Shown piece by piece: positions 33,700 through 48,200 of a DNA stretch of 64,000 bases. The DNA lies in contig NC_061463.1 of NCBI RefSeq assembly GCF_022581195.2, forward strand, positions 5,766,001 to 5,830,000, given 5' to 3'. Every line of letters starts with the position of its first letter. Within the stretch, counting starts at the first letter, position 1. The DNA comes from Helicoverpa zea. Lineage: Eukaryota; Arthropoda; Insecta; Lepidoptera; Noctuidae. The position numbers and the translations under genes were made by a program. The notes below the pieces were generated by a model. The model was not told the origin of the DNA. It saw only the letters and a program-made list of their open reading frames with translations, and did no database searches.

Positions 33700-36600
33700 C
33701 ATAGAAAAAGATATATAAAAGCGGTTTTTAAAAGTTTAATAAGGATGGATGTTAAATGTCTTGAAACATTATTATTTCCCAAATGTTGATACCATTTATT
33801 TTCGTTTAGATCCTTTTGTTGCCGACTGTCCCTACCTACGCAAGTTAGCACATAATTGTTTAAGTTTTAATTTTAGAGAAATGAAAATTATTATGGTTGA
33901 ATAAATCCGAGAAATTGAAATATTGTTTCAGATGGCGTTGTTATATTCTGAATAACAATTAATAATAGCACAACTTGAAAAGTTGGTGTTGGCAGTCTTC
34001 CTCGATATTGGTTTTCGATATTTCCAAACAAACTGCCTACCTTTATTACTTAATATATACTCTAGCTAGCTAATTAGTTGCTATCGTTTGGTGTAAAATA
34101 TTGTGTACATTTAGGATTAATATGTACCAATATTTGTTTATCAAGTACCACAATAGATTCAAGATAATTGCGCTCTATAAATACTGCTTTACTTTCATAT
34201 ATCAAATACCAGGATTCTGTCCCCAGAACACCTTTATTCGAATCCCCAACAAACGTTTCACACTACATCAAAAACAAGATACGCAAAATCAATTTGTGTT
34301 TCTATTTCACAAAATCACCCTAGAGTATACAAACTCGATCACACCCTTTGAACGACTGCAGCCTTATAATACAACAGCTTTTCAGCCACTTTCTTGCAAC
34401 TTGTGTCACCTATACAAAATGTGACATTCAATACACGCCTCTCCTATTGTTAAACGTACCCCCTTTGATACCTCCTTTAGTTTAAAAAACCTTATCTTGC
34501 TCCACCGACACTCAAAACCCAACCTTATGACTACAGGATCAAAGTTCAATTTTGATTGCAAACGAAAATGTTTTTGTAAGACTGGAGAAAACGTTTAACA
34601 GTATCACTGAAAAAAAACACGCCACGTGTGGAAATGCAAACAGTGTATTGATGATGATTTTTGACGTCGTTAAAAAAAAAAGGCCCAAGCTGCTTCAGAA
34701 ATATCTTTATAAGTACTGTATCGATATGCAACCTCATTTATTAAGACTGGAAGCCGACCTCGCCCTACTTCGGAAAACGCTATGCATGTATCACAATATA
34801 TGAGTATGTGTTTCTTTTTATTGGTACTTACATGGGTATTATCATCTTACAAAGTAATTTTATATACGACCGCATTGTCGACATGTGTATGAAACATTCC
34901 AAGTTTTCATTATTACAAGGTACTTCGTCAGTACTTAAGCACACACAAAAGGAAAATTAATTAATGTTTGAAGATCATCGTCTGTAAGCATATAATGTGG
35001 AATCATAATTAAGAGTCTGTTTTACCTTCAAGGATTCTCCTCATTAAATCAAGACAGATTGTTCTAATATTGTGAAATAATTTCCTTTTCTGTGATAAGC
35101 TATGCTTGTTATTTACTCTTCAATTCATCGACATTTCTCAAGGAAATAAGTCTATAAAATCATAATATAGGTAATCTATAAAATATTATATTTCTGTTTC
35201 ATACATTACAAATAAATCTGTGTTTTATCTAAGTAAGCAATTGTTTTCCAACATAACCTATTCTATGTAAAAGATAAAAAATAAATAGCCTTCATCGGAA
35301 AACTGTTTACAAGCAATTTCAACATAATTTATTTTTCCATAGGATATTGGAAGTGTGGGCAGCAGAGAACCAAGACCATGATATTATATACTTAATATAC
35401 GTAGAAGTGCACATACTTTAGATAGAAGTGAGACAATAATTTTGACTGAAAAATACACACATGACTACGCGACAACGATTTTAACATTCACACTTTTATA
35501 TGCCTGAATCATTGAAGAAAAAATCGTTGGAGTCTCTAAGTAATACCTACTTGTTCTTTATTATTCAAAGTTCTACTTCATTAAGCCGAAAACTGAATTA
35601 AAACCTCAAGCAAACCGTTCTCATTACACTCGACACACAATGCTAAAATGTTATGAGCGCTCAACTTAATTGAAAATTTAATCTTAAACAATGCGGCGCG
35701 GAATAAATCAGCCAGTAGTTGCAAAATGTGCTTCAACAGGTAGGCAGGCTTAATATAGCTACGTGATTATTGAGGAGAAACGGTGACAATGATACAAATG
35801 TGTTTAGACCTCCCCTCATCCAACACCATTTATCTTCTGTAGCGAATTTTCTGTGTTAATATTTCAGCAGAATCAAATTACGAAACTCGTAACATTACGG
35901 GAACATATTGTGAGACGGATGGGGTCCTGCTATGTGAAATACGCAAGGAAACGTCTTATGGACGACATGGGACGTTTTCCAAGACTTATTCGCTTCCTTA
36001 TGTCCGAAATCCTAGACGTTGTCGCTGTAATTTGAGGCAGTTTAAAGGGTGGCGATTTTATGTTTTCTAAATGTTGGATGCACCCTTTTTTTGCAGTTGG
36101 TCCTTTTTTATAGTCAGTTGTAAAATTGCTCACAAGAAACTGTCCACGAATGTTGCTTTTGTCGTTGAATTATTTGCATTGAAAAAACAAATTAGTTTCT
36201 ATCTTGTTTTTTTATTGCATCATGCACACATCTTTACTTTTAGCTGTTGTTTTATAACTCAAATGAACCAGAATGAAAACGTCTTACTTTTTAAAGCTCA
36301 ATCTTATTTTTCTCAACACAAATAATAGCACATAATCTGTTATTGCAGATAAGCAAAATAAAGAACACTTTTCCTCTGTCCATAATTTATTTTACAGCTA
36401 TCTCAAGGCTTAAAGATATTTCAGGGCCATTAAATCTAAATCAGTTATTCAGAATAAGGAACATAAAGGATTAAGCCTGGATTTAGGTCAGTTTTTATAA
36501 CTAGGTATAGAAGAGAAGTACCATAAGGCGTCATAATAAATCTTTGTGCCGTTTTATAACTCAATTTCTTTAGTTTCAGGATAACACAATAAAACGAATT

Positions 36601-37420
36601 TACAGACGGACTTATTTGAGTTTCGCTGTAAACTTGCACCGTGCTGCAGAGTTCCGTATTTTATTTATTTTAGTAAATTTTGATTTCATCTCTGCAGGCT
36701 AGCAATCTCGTTTACGTGTTGAGATTGCACCTAAATACTTTAGTGTACAATAGATGTTTTAAGATTGCCTATCCGATTTTGTATGTAGGTAGGTACCTAC
36801 GTTTACAATGACTAAAGTGCAGTTATTTAAATACAAAGATGTCTCTTAAATGGTAAATGGACTACTTTTTGTTAATCCTAACTAATATTATAAATGCCAT
36901 TGTGATTCCGTCTATTTGTCTGTCGGGCTAAACCGATTTGAATGACACACACACACACACAGTCTACAACCTAAACTACTTTTTCCCAGTTGCGGGAAGC
37001 GATTTTCTAATTGTTTACTCTGTTAAAACCACAACCACCTTTTGTTTAATATCTTAAACCCACAAGCACTCTCTAGGTTGCACTCTCATTATCTAGACAG
37101 CATCTCCACAACACTTCTAATCAGTGGCTTCAAGATTTTTTCCCCCAGCCTCGGAAGCTCAATGCTCCTAAAATTTTAGATCCCATTAAAGACCAGCCGC
37201 TTCATTGATCTGGTAATAGTTACCCGGCTTCGCTTCGGTACAGCTGAGGTTAAATCTTTAGGTCAGACTCCAAGTAATTGGGTTTCCGTGTTGGAAAATG
37301 ACCCAGTTATAGTTAGAATCAGAATTGTGTATTATTAGGCTTGGATTAAGATGTTACTTTTGAGTTTGACTGCAATATCAGAAATGTTTAGCATTGTTTT
37401 ATAAGGTTTTTACTTAAACA
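33700..37420. other. Gene-free stretch
   Basis: AT-rich DNA. Open frames at 34101-34424, 34546-34803, 35853-36133 and 36071-36325 have no recognisable domain or splice context. A fragment near 36885-36960 (TAATATTATAAATGCCATTG, ending in a short CA repeat) resembles the 5' end of lepidopteran Helitrons. Confidence 0.5.
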
Positions 37421-37424
37421 AGTC

Positions 37425-37535
37425 TCAATAGGGGGGGAGAAGGTTGCCCTAGTAACTGGATTGAGGAGGTCAGATAGGCAGTCACTTCATGTAAAAAACT
37501 AGTATTTATAGCTATATACATACTTAGAATAAGAC
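37425..37535 (+). mobile_element. SINE (family 1) fragment, strongly diverged
   Basis: The blocks AACTGGATTGAGGAGGTCAG, ATAGGCAGTCACTTC and GACTAGGCAGA correspond in order to the family 1 body. Confidence 0.55.
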
Positions 37536-37539
37536 TAGG

Positions 37540-40500
37540 CAGAACAGCTGTACCCATTCGAGTACAGTGGTAACTTCGACTTAAGGTATACACACCAATC
37601 CCACGTGAACAGATTGTTCCATTCGACCTTCAGAGGAGAGTTACCAAAGTCAAGTGGCTCACTGTACTCTACAGTAGTCAGATTTGACTGTATTGAAATA
37701 GAAGACGGACGTCGACAATTGAACAATTGGATCGTAGCATCGTAGGTACGGTACCTACAAAGCTTTGAGATATAAACATCAAAGTGAATTTAGATAGTTC
37801 AACTATGTATACAATATCATTGTCTGTTTATTCACGATACACTCGAAACGGCTGCTTGAATAATCATGCAGTTTTCACCAATAGGTAAATTGGTTCACGA
37901 GCGTTAAAGCTGGGGTAGCCGGCTATAAAAAGGAAAAATTTTGCATGCTTTCCATACTTATAATTATGTATCTCAATTAAATATGAATCCGAACACTTTC
38001 CTTAACGCCTTTATGTTATTTTTAGTGCCTAACTCTACTGACGCTAAATATAAGTAAGTAAAATAAGCTAAATACTTTAAGCATTTTCCGCATAAAGCTG
38101 GTATATTTTATTAAAGGCCGAAGTTGTTGCAAAAGGAAAATTAACTCCTTTGAACCATTAAAAACTGCTGTACCGTTGTGCTTGGAAGCCAGTTAAATGG
38201 CATAAAAACTGCCTTTGACTACCGATGAGAAAATAATATAATGGACTCTCTCAACTATTTATTCCTGAATAATGTTTTGATTAAAATAAATTTAAAAGTA
38301 CTTTGTGTGAAAACATCTAGTAGCTAGTTTAGGTATAAATACAAGTTGTTGATTTGCATTTGTGCCATACTTCAGGAGGAGGACATACAATACGTAAATA
38401 ATCGATTGGAACTACAGTAGACGGGAAGTAACTAATATGCACTGCTTTTTTTGTCATTGTAATGTCGAAGTATTTCAGAAATAATCCAATTTTATGAATG
38501 AAATTTATGAATAAACGTTGCGTATGCTTTGTGTTTGCGTTTGTGTGAGGGCGCAGCACGGTTTTAAGGCCAGTAACACACGCGCCAAGTTTAAATACGG
38601 CTAGATGACATTGACGGAATTCCAAAAAAAAAAAATTACGTACCAATTTTTTTGTTGATTTGGGTCGACAATCATTAGCATAATTACGTCCTTGAATATG
38701 GCACGGATGCAAATCAACAGCTTGTACTTCTAGGATACAGCGTAGATATAGATGTAGCGAGAGTACTAATCGGTCGTATAGTGGTCTAAACTTACCTTAC
38801 CTCGAAATACTTAAGCGTCACTTATCTTTAAGGCTTACGTAAAAGTCTTATTGCCGCACCAATTTGCTGAAATGTTTCAAAGAAATATAGCATAATGTTT
38901 AAGCTGTTGTTTTTAAAATTGAGTATCATTTCAGTAGGTATTTATCCATAACTTTGTCATCTTCATCGAAGTTCAGTATATATGATTTAATATACATATA
39001 TAGATTTAAGGAAGCTATTTCTATTTTACACTTACCCAAATAAAAATTCTTCCTTTCATGTGGCTACCGTAAAAAGCTGATAATGCTAATGTTTTTATCA
39101 TCCCATTGATGTGTTCAGGTTTACCCTCTTCAAAAAGTCCCCACAAAACCGCTGGGGTCTCACATAACCATTTGAGCACACTTAAGACTATCTTAACTAC
39201 CTGTATTCGCTTTCCTTGTGCAATAAAATTCGATCGACACTTTTAGAGTACCCATACTGACGACTAAACAGTCGGCCGACGGTTGACCAAATGGGTGGCA
39301 AAATCTTGATTCTAATCAAAATCAAATCAAAGAGTTCATTCGCGTTTATGACGCATATATGACACAGCGGAAGCAAATAAACATAAAAAACATGATAAAA
39401 CAAGAGAACAAAAGAATAAAGTGAGAGAAAAATATGTTCAATCAAAATTTTCAGTCGGGCCGATACCACCTAAATACCTGATCATTGTAATGTGCGTACT
39501 ACCATTCATCTTCATACTGATTTATAAGCCGAAACAGACTATTGGCCGACAAAAAATTGGCAGTATGCTCTTAAGACTATCTTAACTACCTGTATTCGCT
39601 TTTCTTCTTCAATAAAATTCGATTGACACCTTTAGACTGAAGCTTTTCGCCTATTAACACGTAAGGCAAGGCTCGTGTCACGTACGAATCTAATCACTTA
39701 ACTATTTACAGAAAAGTAGCGTCTGATGAATAATTTAATATGTTTTACCTTACCCTGTGAAAATACCAACACAAAATCCCTCTTGGTTCGAGGAGGAAAC
39801 ATGATACAAGTATACATTAGTCTGCCCAAAAGACCCAGTTTATTTCATCAGCAAAAAAGTGCCTTGAGTATTTTTGAAACTGAGAATCCATAAATCACCA
39901 TTTGGTCATAAAACGATACGTAAATAGGCTTCAATATCATAACATACCTGACGTATGCCCAATAAAAATAATTGAGCGAAAATGGTGTCAATAGAATTAG
40001 GATAAGAAACTAGGTTCCTACAAGCCACAAAGATGATATAATCTGAATAGACCTTACGCTACATGGACTCAGGACCCTTTTAAGTCCCTTCATTATCCTA
40101 AAAGAAATCTCTATTTTGTTCCATTCCCATTGATTGGTATGTCAAGATTAGAATTTGGGTCTGCACAGAACCATAAACCTCAGTAATGGTCTTCTTAAGC
40201 CAAGAAACTGTAATTAGGAAGGCAATTGATAAAAAAGTAATGGCGTTTGAAAAGTTTGCAAACGGCTGTGAATTTTGCACTGCTTTGTAATCGGGCGGGG
40301 CAGTAAAATGTTGGAAAGTTAGTGTAAAATTTTTGCCAGTAAAATACATGGGTAAGTATATAAACATTTAATAAATAAAAACCAAAAAGTATATATTTTT
40401 GAATGGGATTTTACTCCATCTTAGTTTTAAGTTTTGACTCCCAATGCAAGGTCAGATAAGACGCTCACAAAGCACTAGTTGAACCTTTATATAGAATCAA

Positions 40501-42120
40501 TATACACTACATCACTTTTATATCACCTTTTCAATATCGGGGTGCTATTATGACCTTCCATCAAGATCAGGTGCCCTAATATTGTTTAGGGCTAGACATA
40601 AATTTCATATCAGGTCGTTCGGGGGACAATATGTAAACTTCGATACCGCACGTCTATTTTACGAGTACTTTGGCTATAAAATAAATAACGTGCTATATAT
40701 TTTTCGAAGGCTCCCGGAATAGGATCTATTGTACTAACTTATTTATGTGATAGAAGTGTCTACTGAATTTGGTTCCCAGAAAGATGGTGTTGGTTAGTGT
40801 TTAAATATGATTGATTCTGTAAAATGATTTTATTGAAAACATTTTTGTCTATAGAAATAATTGACATCTCTCGTTTCCTATTTTTATCTTTTTGTAGGGT
40901 TTGAATAGTTGCTACGTTAACAGACTGTGTATTTACTTGGATATAAATATACAATCCTCAGGGTCTCGATATGACGGGGTACAAAAATCACTATACGAAT
41001 CACAAGCATCTCGAATAACAATAGCAGACATCTGATAGTTTTGATCGTTAGAGTCGTCATTTTTGAAGTTGCATTGCTTGACTGAACATCATCTCAGTTA
41101 TATAAACTTCAAAACATTATTAAATTATACCTATCGACAATAATGGCGATCCAATCATAAATGGTGATCACAAGTGCTACTGTTAAAGTTATACATGCAT
41201 TTTTTCTCAATATTTTTTTATTGCATTTCTTGGAAGATAATCGTAAAAAATATCTAATACTAATCCTTATCCTGAAAATTTATCTTTTGCACTAACGAGG
41301 TTTTCACTCTAAGGCGTCGATACATATTTGAGCTAGGTACTGACCACCAAAATTATATTTTCTTAGAAAGCCATAGGAATTAGTTCATACTTTCACGGTC
41401 AAACAAGCCTTAGTCCAAATATCCCTCAACTGTATTAAACCAATGATGGCCATCGTTCTGCGTTTTCGAGAACATTTCCCGAAAATTAGATTCCACTAAT
41501 TATACGGTCGCAAGCAGGCCACAAAACAGCACGTTTGAATGCATATTCACGGGAACATTTAACACAATAGTGCAGTAAAATGTATTCCCCGAATCCCAGT
41601 ACCGACAATTACATGGAAAAGTTGCTAATTCGTATTCACGATGCAGTGGTCTCCTGTGTTTCTGAAATGCTAATAATGAAATGAAAAACTATTTATAAAA
41701 TGACATTATTTACGAAAAACTTACCAAGAGTATGTTAAGTATGAAAGAAGACGGATGGAAAGAGAGAGGAAGAGAGAAGGAAAAATTAAAGGATTATCTG
41801 AGAGATGACATGCATGAGAAAGAAATGTCAGTATAACGGATATTTAAAGGTGTGGAAAGGTAGAATATAATAATATTGCACCGACAGTATATTGTGATCA
41901 GGGCAGGAAGCTACCTATTTTTCAATATACCTAGGCTTCGTTAGCTCTCAGCTATCTTAAACGGCAATATACCTAGTTATTTTAGTAAATAAAACTTCAT
42001 TAAATATTTATGCATCATATATTTTCATTAAAACCTACCTAAGAGCATTGCGTTCCTTTTATACAAAATACAAGTTTACAATATAATTTATTACGTCGAT
42101 GCTTAAACAGATTGAAATTA
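37540..42120. other. Gene-free stretch
   Basis: There is no supportable gene. 39180-39260 and 39565-39640 share a short segment (AGACTATCTTAACTACCTGT, ATTCGCTTT, CAATAAAATTCGAT), a local duplication. The purine-rich stretch 41730-41870 has the look of an old retroelement fragment. Confidence 0.5.
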
Positions 42121-42123
42121 TGC

Positions 42124-42129
42124 TTTATT
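42124..42129 (-). terminator. Probable polyadenylation signal of the selenium-binding protein gene
   Basis: TTTATT on the plus strand gives AATAAA on the gene strand, 122 bp after the stop codon. A second overlapping AATAAA follows at 42128-42133. Confidence 0.55.
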
Positions 42130-42250
42130 TATTTACTTTTATATTGTTACTTATACTGAAATTCGTAGATTTAATTATATATGAAATATGGTTATTGTTT
42201 GAACACGCATACAAAAATATTGGCACATGATTTTAGAAATTATAGAGTAT

Positions 42251-45200
42251 TTAGTCTTCGGCTAGCCAAATGTCAGAAGTGCAGTCTCCTCCTGGGTACC
42301 TGAGAAATATATTTTTAATATTAGAACTTGTATAACCCAATTTTTTTGACAGACTTGTCAGATACATAGACAATTATTCAACGGAACTTTCTATCCTTGT
42401 TTAATTATCATATTTCCATGAAAATAAACTTTACTCAATATTGAAACAAAAGAAGAAAGTTTTAATCAAAACAGCAAGAGTTTTTCACAGTAAAAACAGA
42501 CAGTTATATTTCAGACTTTAAAATTAGAATCCAAACAAGACTCGAAACTAAAACTAAATACATTTTCAAACAACAGCAAACTAAACTAAAAACCAAGCGT
42601 ATCACTAGCTATTCATACAAATTTCATACAGGTTTAACATTACGCTAAAAAGTTCGTAGGTACCTCATTTCGTGTGGCGTGACCGGCCCGTCCGGTTCGT
42701 TTCCGAAGTGAACGAGGAACTCCGGGTCCAACTTCATGCCTCCATTCACAGTGTCCACGTCCAACTTTATTATCCACCCACCCTGGCGATACAATACAAA
42801 TGTATTTGAATTTTGCGGCATCCAACAGAAAAATAATTTTTGGATCCATTCCGTTTTGGATCCATTCCGTTTAGGATCCGGTTCATTTCTGGTAACGTGA
42901 AATGTTGATGGGAAATACAATGGATCTATTTCAGGATTTCATTTTCAATGGAAACGTCTAAAAGCAGGAACGTTTATTTTCGTTATATAAAGATTTCTAA
43001 ATTCAGCATTCAGCTCAGTAAAAATCATTCGGTCTAATGAATTAAACGGTTTAATTTTATTTAGTGAGCTCCAGTTTTTGTTACTTTATTTACCATGCAA
43101 CATTTGCTCTGAATGCGATAAAGTCTGTTTATAAAAAATACTAATCGGAGGAACCATTTAATCCACGTGTGCTCAAAATAACGCGGAAAAAAAGGGAAAG
43201 TTGGCACAACTTGGTTTAAAATTACAACGGCTGTCAGTTATTTGTATGACAAAATATGCGACGCGTCTCATGAATTATTCATCAATCCCCGGTGACGTAT
43301 ATCTCACAGAATGTATCTAAGAAAAATAACTTTGTAAAACATTGCAAGGGCGCGGTAAATAAGACGGGGGTCGAAGGTTTGATATAAGAGATAAGGGCTG
43401 TTTATTGCGGTCTGCTGGGGTGAATGTGGACGTAATCCAATAAAATACTTTGTCTACAGCCTTCGCATACTCGGCCATGTGACTTTTAATAAAGTCTCTG
43501 GGACTACATTTTTGGGCGCCGCTTTCAGTTGAAGAATTTCAACAAAATTCACCTGAAACTGCGTAGTTTTGGAAAGGCGAAATATTAGGCTAAACCACAA
43601 GCTTGAAGAGTAAGTTACAAGTTTTTGAAATAACCTATTATAATGTAAGTCTTTATATTAAAACTTAAAAACCGCCAAAAATTCCTTCTCGTCAATGTCG
43701 ACTGGGAACATGCCCAATAGGCTGGCAGCATTCAATCCTGGACGGCAATGCTTAAATCCTTTGTCTTAGGTAGTTGCTAGCCTTTTGGTAACGCAAAGCG
43801 TCAAGCTTAATGAAAACTAAATGTTACATCTAGATTATTTTACCTCTTGAGTCATTTTGGGGTAGAACTGTTTGTCCCACGTACTGAAGAGAGACGATGA
43901 GACATACAGACGCTTTCCATCAAGCGACAGTTGCAGCATTTGTGGCGATCCTTGCAGAACCTGGCCTTTTACAGTAACCAGTTGAGGCTGTACCAGTACC
44001 TGATTATAGAACAACACAATGTTAACTTACATGATTTCATGACTAGCCCCGCACTCAGAGACATTTAATGATTACTTAAGTCACTCCTTAGTGACGGATG
44101 TCCGTTTTCACCAACAATCTCTTAACGTTTCCCTAACTAAGTGTCAGTTAGAATAAGGGCTCCCCCAATAATAAAGGTTATAAGAGACACTTAAACTTTG
44201 GTGTAAATGAAAATTCGTATCGAGTGTTCGCTAAAAATGCTCTTAGGGGATCCCTAAATTTAGGTATCTGTTGGTGAAAATGGGCAGGATTGTCAAAGAA
44301 ATCCTTCACTAAGTGTTAAGTATGTTATTAAATGTGTTCAGTTACTTTAGATGTCAAGGTTATTTTGTATTTTAGGAATGCTAATTGACTGAAGTTACTG
44401 ACCTTACTTCATCATATTCAATGATATCTAAATGAAAAGTACCTATCTTAAAAAAACATGTCTAATAAACGCTGGTCTATTTATAAACTGTTTATGTATT
44501 TTGTTGATAAAAAAAGCCAGTCATCATTGAGTGTTACTGAAATATCAGTGGTCAATAATGTCATTATAATACTACCTAATAGTTTGGTATATAAGATAAA
44601 CACGACATGTTTTTTCATAAATAAATGAATGTTAATGTGTGACGCTGTTGATAACATAATTATAATGCAAAGTAATGGCCTGAATGTAAACAAAGCTTTT
44701 TATGACTTGACGAAATCTAAATTTTAATAATGAAGAATACTCATCCGTCTCTGTGTGTAAATTTTAGTAAGATTGAAACCCAAAACCTTAACATTTATCG
44801 ATAAGCTTTGCACGAGACTCCGAAAACACTATATTATATAAAAAAGGCTTGGTGCACATAACCCGAGTGATATGAGAGAATTAAGTAATAAACTAAATGT
44901 GTTTCACAATAAAATGCCATTAAATAAAACGACAATAAACAAACACTAATGGAACAAACGTTGAAAAGCAATTTAGCAAACATCAGAGGGTAAAAACTCT
45001 AAATGAAAAGAATGACACAGCGAGAACGTAATTGTGTGAAGTCATGAGGCGTTAATTTCACCTATTACCTACAATTGGAAAAAAGGAATGCCTTACCTCG
45101 GACTCTCTGTCCTCAATCAGCTTCATTCCAGGGTCAGAAGCAATTACGCCTCCCAGTTGAAGCTTCCCTGTCAATTTTGGATGTTCGGGATCGGAAATAT

Positions 45201-48200
45201 CATACTGCCTCACTTCTCCATGTAACCAACAACTTCCATACAGATATTTATCGTCCAGAGATATAATCACATCACCCAATAAACCTGTAACGAAATTATA
45301 TTTATAACTCTCATTGGTACCGCAAAAAATATTGGTAAAATCTGTATCAAGCAAAATCGATATTCAATTATAAGAGACATTGCGACTCTGCAGATTTAAA
45401 TAGAAATTTACAAAGTCAAACTTGTGTGGCGTATTTGCCAAGTCTTTTGAAGCGTAACAAGACATTTACCCTAAAGGAAATGTTGGTAACTAGAGAAAAA
45501 TAAAAGAAGAACAGAAAAGTTACCGTTAAGCTCGGACTCAACGCCATCTTTAGAAACTTTTTTTGCTGGTATGTCGATGACTTTATCGGCTTTCCACGAT
45601 CCGTCTGATGTTTTGTAGAACCTAAATAAAGTTAATTGAAAGCTTTTACTTAGTTATTCCTTTAAGTAGCTGTGAAATATTCAGGATCTTCGGTCCTTTC
45701 CTTGGTTTGCCTCGTTTTCCTTTTAAGTCTGATGAGATAGATACAGCTACTCTGTACTATCTTGCATTTACATTTTCAGTGTACATTTGAGTAAATTGGT
45801 TACTTTATTTTAAACTATCTATTGAATGTTTAAAATACTAATAATATATAAATGAACATTTACATAATCTGTCTGGTGTCAGAATCACGAAACAACATTA
45901 TCAATCAAGCTCAACAAATCCGATACAAACGTACCAAAACACGAAGGTAACTTTAACAAAACTGCGCAAATTTCATACATACCTGTAAACGTTGGCAAAC
46001 ACCGCACACCCGACAAATCCCTGCGCGGCTTTAGGATCATGGAGAAATCTGATCTCAAGGGGAGCGCAGCCTTCCGGGCCCAAATCTATGACCTGTTGTA
46101 ACTCTTGCGTTGACCATTTATAAATATTCAACGATGTGCCGTAGTGATCCTTGTTTGGTATGTCTTCGGGGTGGAAGCCACTGGGGACAGATAATTCTTG
46201 TTATATTTGGATATAATAAATGGGTATAGTATAGTATCCCGAATTTGACCGAGATTTTCGAGAAATGTTTTGGCTTGTGCTCAAATAAGAATTCGAAAAC
46301 ATTAAACAAACATTCTAGTTTATAAATCCATTCGCTCACGTACAGTGAAGAAGGTAAGTATATAAATTACATTTAAAAGTTTGTACAAAATAATGCACTT
46401 ACGATTTAAATTTCCTTGGCGTGCCCCACTCAGTAGCAAACATAACATCATGATAAGGCTGGTACCAGAAATCATACCCAAACTTGGCATGCTTACTTCC
46501 CTTCGTCCACGCCCCTAAAAATACACGAAAAGATTTACGTTTTTTCAATATGGCCCACATTAACTGGCCCCTCCCGTCAAGCTGTGTACAGACGCGTTCA
46601 CAATTCACCTGTCATTTTCAAAGTCTTCGAATCGATGAGCACAAAATCCCCTTTTCCGTTTTCGTCTTTATCTCCCATCGTCGAAATCATGATTTCGCCG
46701 GTTGCTAGGCAGTGCGTGGTGTGCGGGTAACTGCAGTTGAATGACCTCATCTCTGAGCCGTCGATTACCTGGTAATGAGATTTTCGCTATGAACCCTCTA
46801 TATAAGGGAGCTGAGAGAATGAGCTCTTTAGCAGTTTCCCCGATAGTAAGGGATTTACATTTAAGTTGGCCTCTTTGGTATAAACTTTTAGGAGAAACAC
46901 TTTCAGGTGTTTTCGTGTGTCTTACATTTTGTTATGTGTTTTTATTTTAGTAAACAGTTTAGTTAACATTTGTAGAAATAGTTGACTCGAGTTTGCTATT
47001 TATTTTTCGTAAAAACGGTATACCTACTGTGAAAATTGTGTTATTTGAAAGATTTATAAAATCTGCTAGACCTGTCTGCTACCAAACAACCAGGCAGCTT
47101 GCGTGTTTGAGTTACTCTTTAACTGCCAACATTCATAATTTCACGAAACTCCATATAACTTCCAAATTCTGAGTACAAAGTATTATGTGTGAAAAGGACA
47201 AACTGGGGTCCTACGGCCAATATAACGAGTTCGCGAACTGTCTGGCTTGACTCGGAATGTTGCAAGTTTAACGACAGATTCTGGACTTCGGGAGAGCTAG
47301 TTGGGAAAATTGCGCCATCCAACTATTTGAGTCTTGGAACAATAATTATGGCGATATTGGGCATTAGGCAATCAGCGATGAGGGATAATTTGGAAGTATA
47401 AGTTTTGGGGTGTTTCCGGGAATTGAAGCTAAGCGCACTAGCGCATACCTTTATAAACTTGGTTAATGAAAACCTCGAAAGTTTCGTGGTATAGAAACTA
47501 AATTCAGAGTGTGTCCACAGATGTCTAGATAAGAACCCATTAATTAAATGAGGAAACGTTTGTACTTATCCAATATTGGAATTTAAATGGATTATTTCTC
47601 GGTACATTTCGATTTTTATATTTTTTTATTTATAAGAATATACTTAATGTTTTGCTATCTGAGAGAGCAGTTTGTCATATTTGTATGTTGGTTATTTTGT
47701 ACCGTTACCAAGTTAATTTTCCTTGAACTCTTTATTAAACAAAAAACAATTAAATTGAAATTAGGAGCTACCTATAAAGTTTCAAGGGAACAAACCAAGT
47801 ACCGGAAAAGAGTTTCTTTTTTATTCTTTCCGTAAGTTGAGTGGATACTTCAAAATTATAGTCCGGCTCAAACTGAGAGGTTTTAATTAGAATCCATTTC
47901 AAAAACTCCGAACTCTTACACCTGAATCTTCAATCGTGAAAGCTTGAAACATCAAAATTGATTCATGAAATAAATATTGACTTCGCTAGAGTAGAAAAAG
48001 AAAATAAACTGTACCTACATTAAGTACGTTATTTGATAGAACCAGGACTCTCTTTGAGCAGCATGTTGATGTAATATGCAATTTATGATAAAATTGACGT
48101 TTTTATTTACACGACGTTTACTTGAAGCGTGGCTTTATTAAATGAAATTGCATTTTAATAATGCAGTGGAGATTCTCATTTTATTTTACATCAAGTTAAA

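Noticed and set aside
34101..36325. Cluster of 60-107 codon frames
   Set aside because: There are no splice signals, domain motifs or repeats to support coding; low-complexity AT-rich frames are expected at this length.
42640..42654. Apparent C-terminus YLRTF and stop of the selenium-binding protein
   Set aside because: A donor site (GAG|GTACCT) precedes it, and an exon at 42251-42299 supplies the conserved YPGGDC ending in phase.
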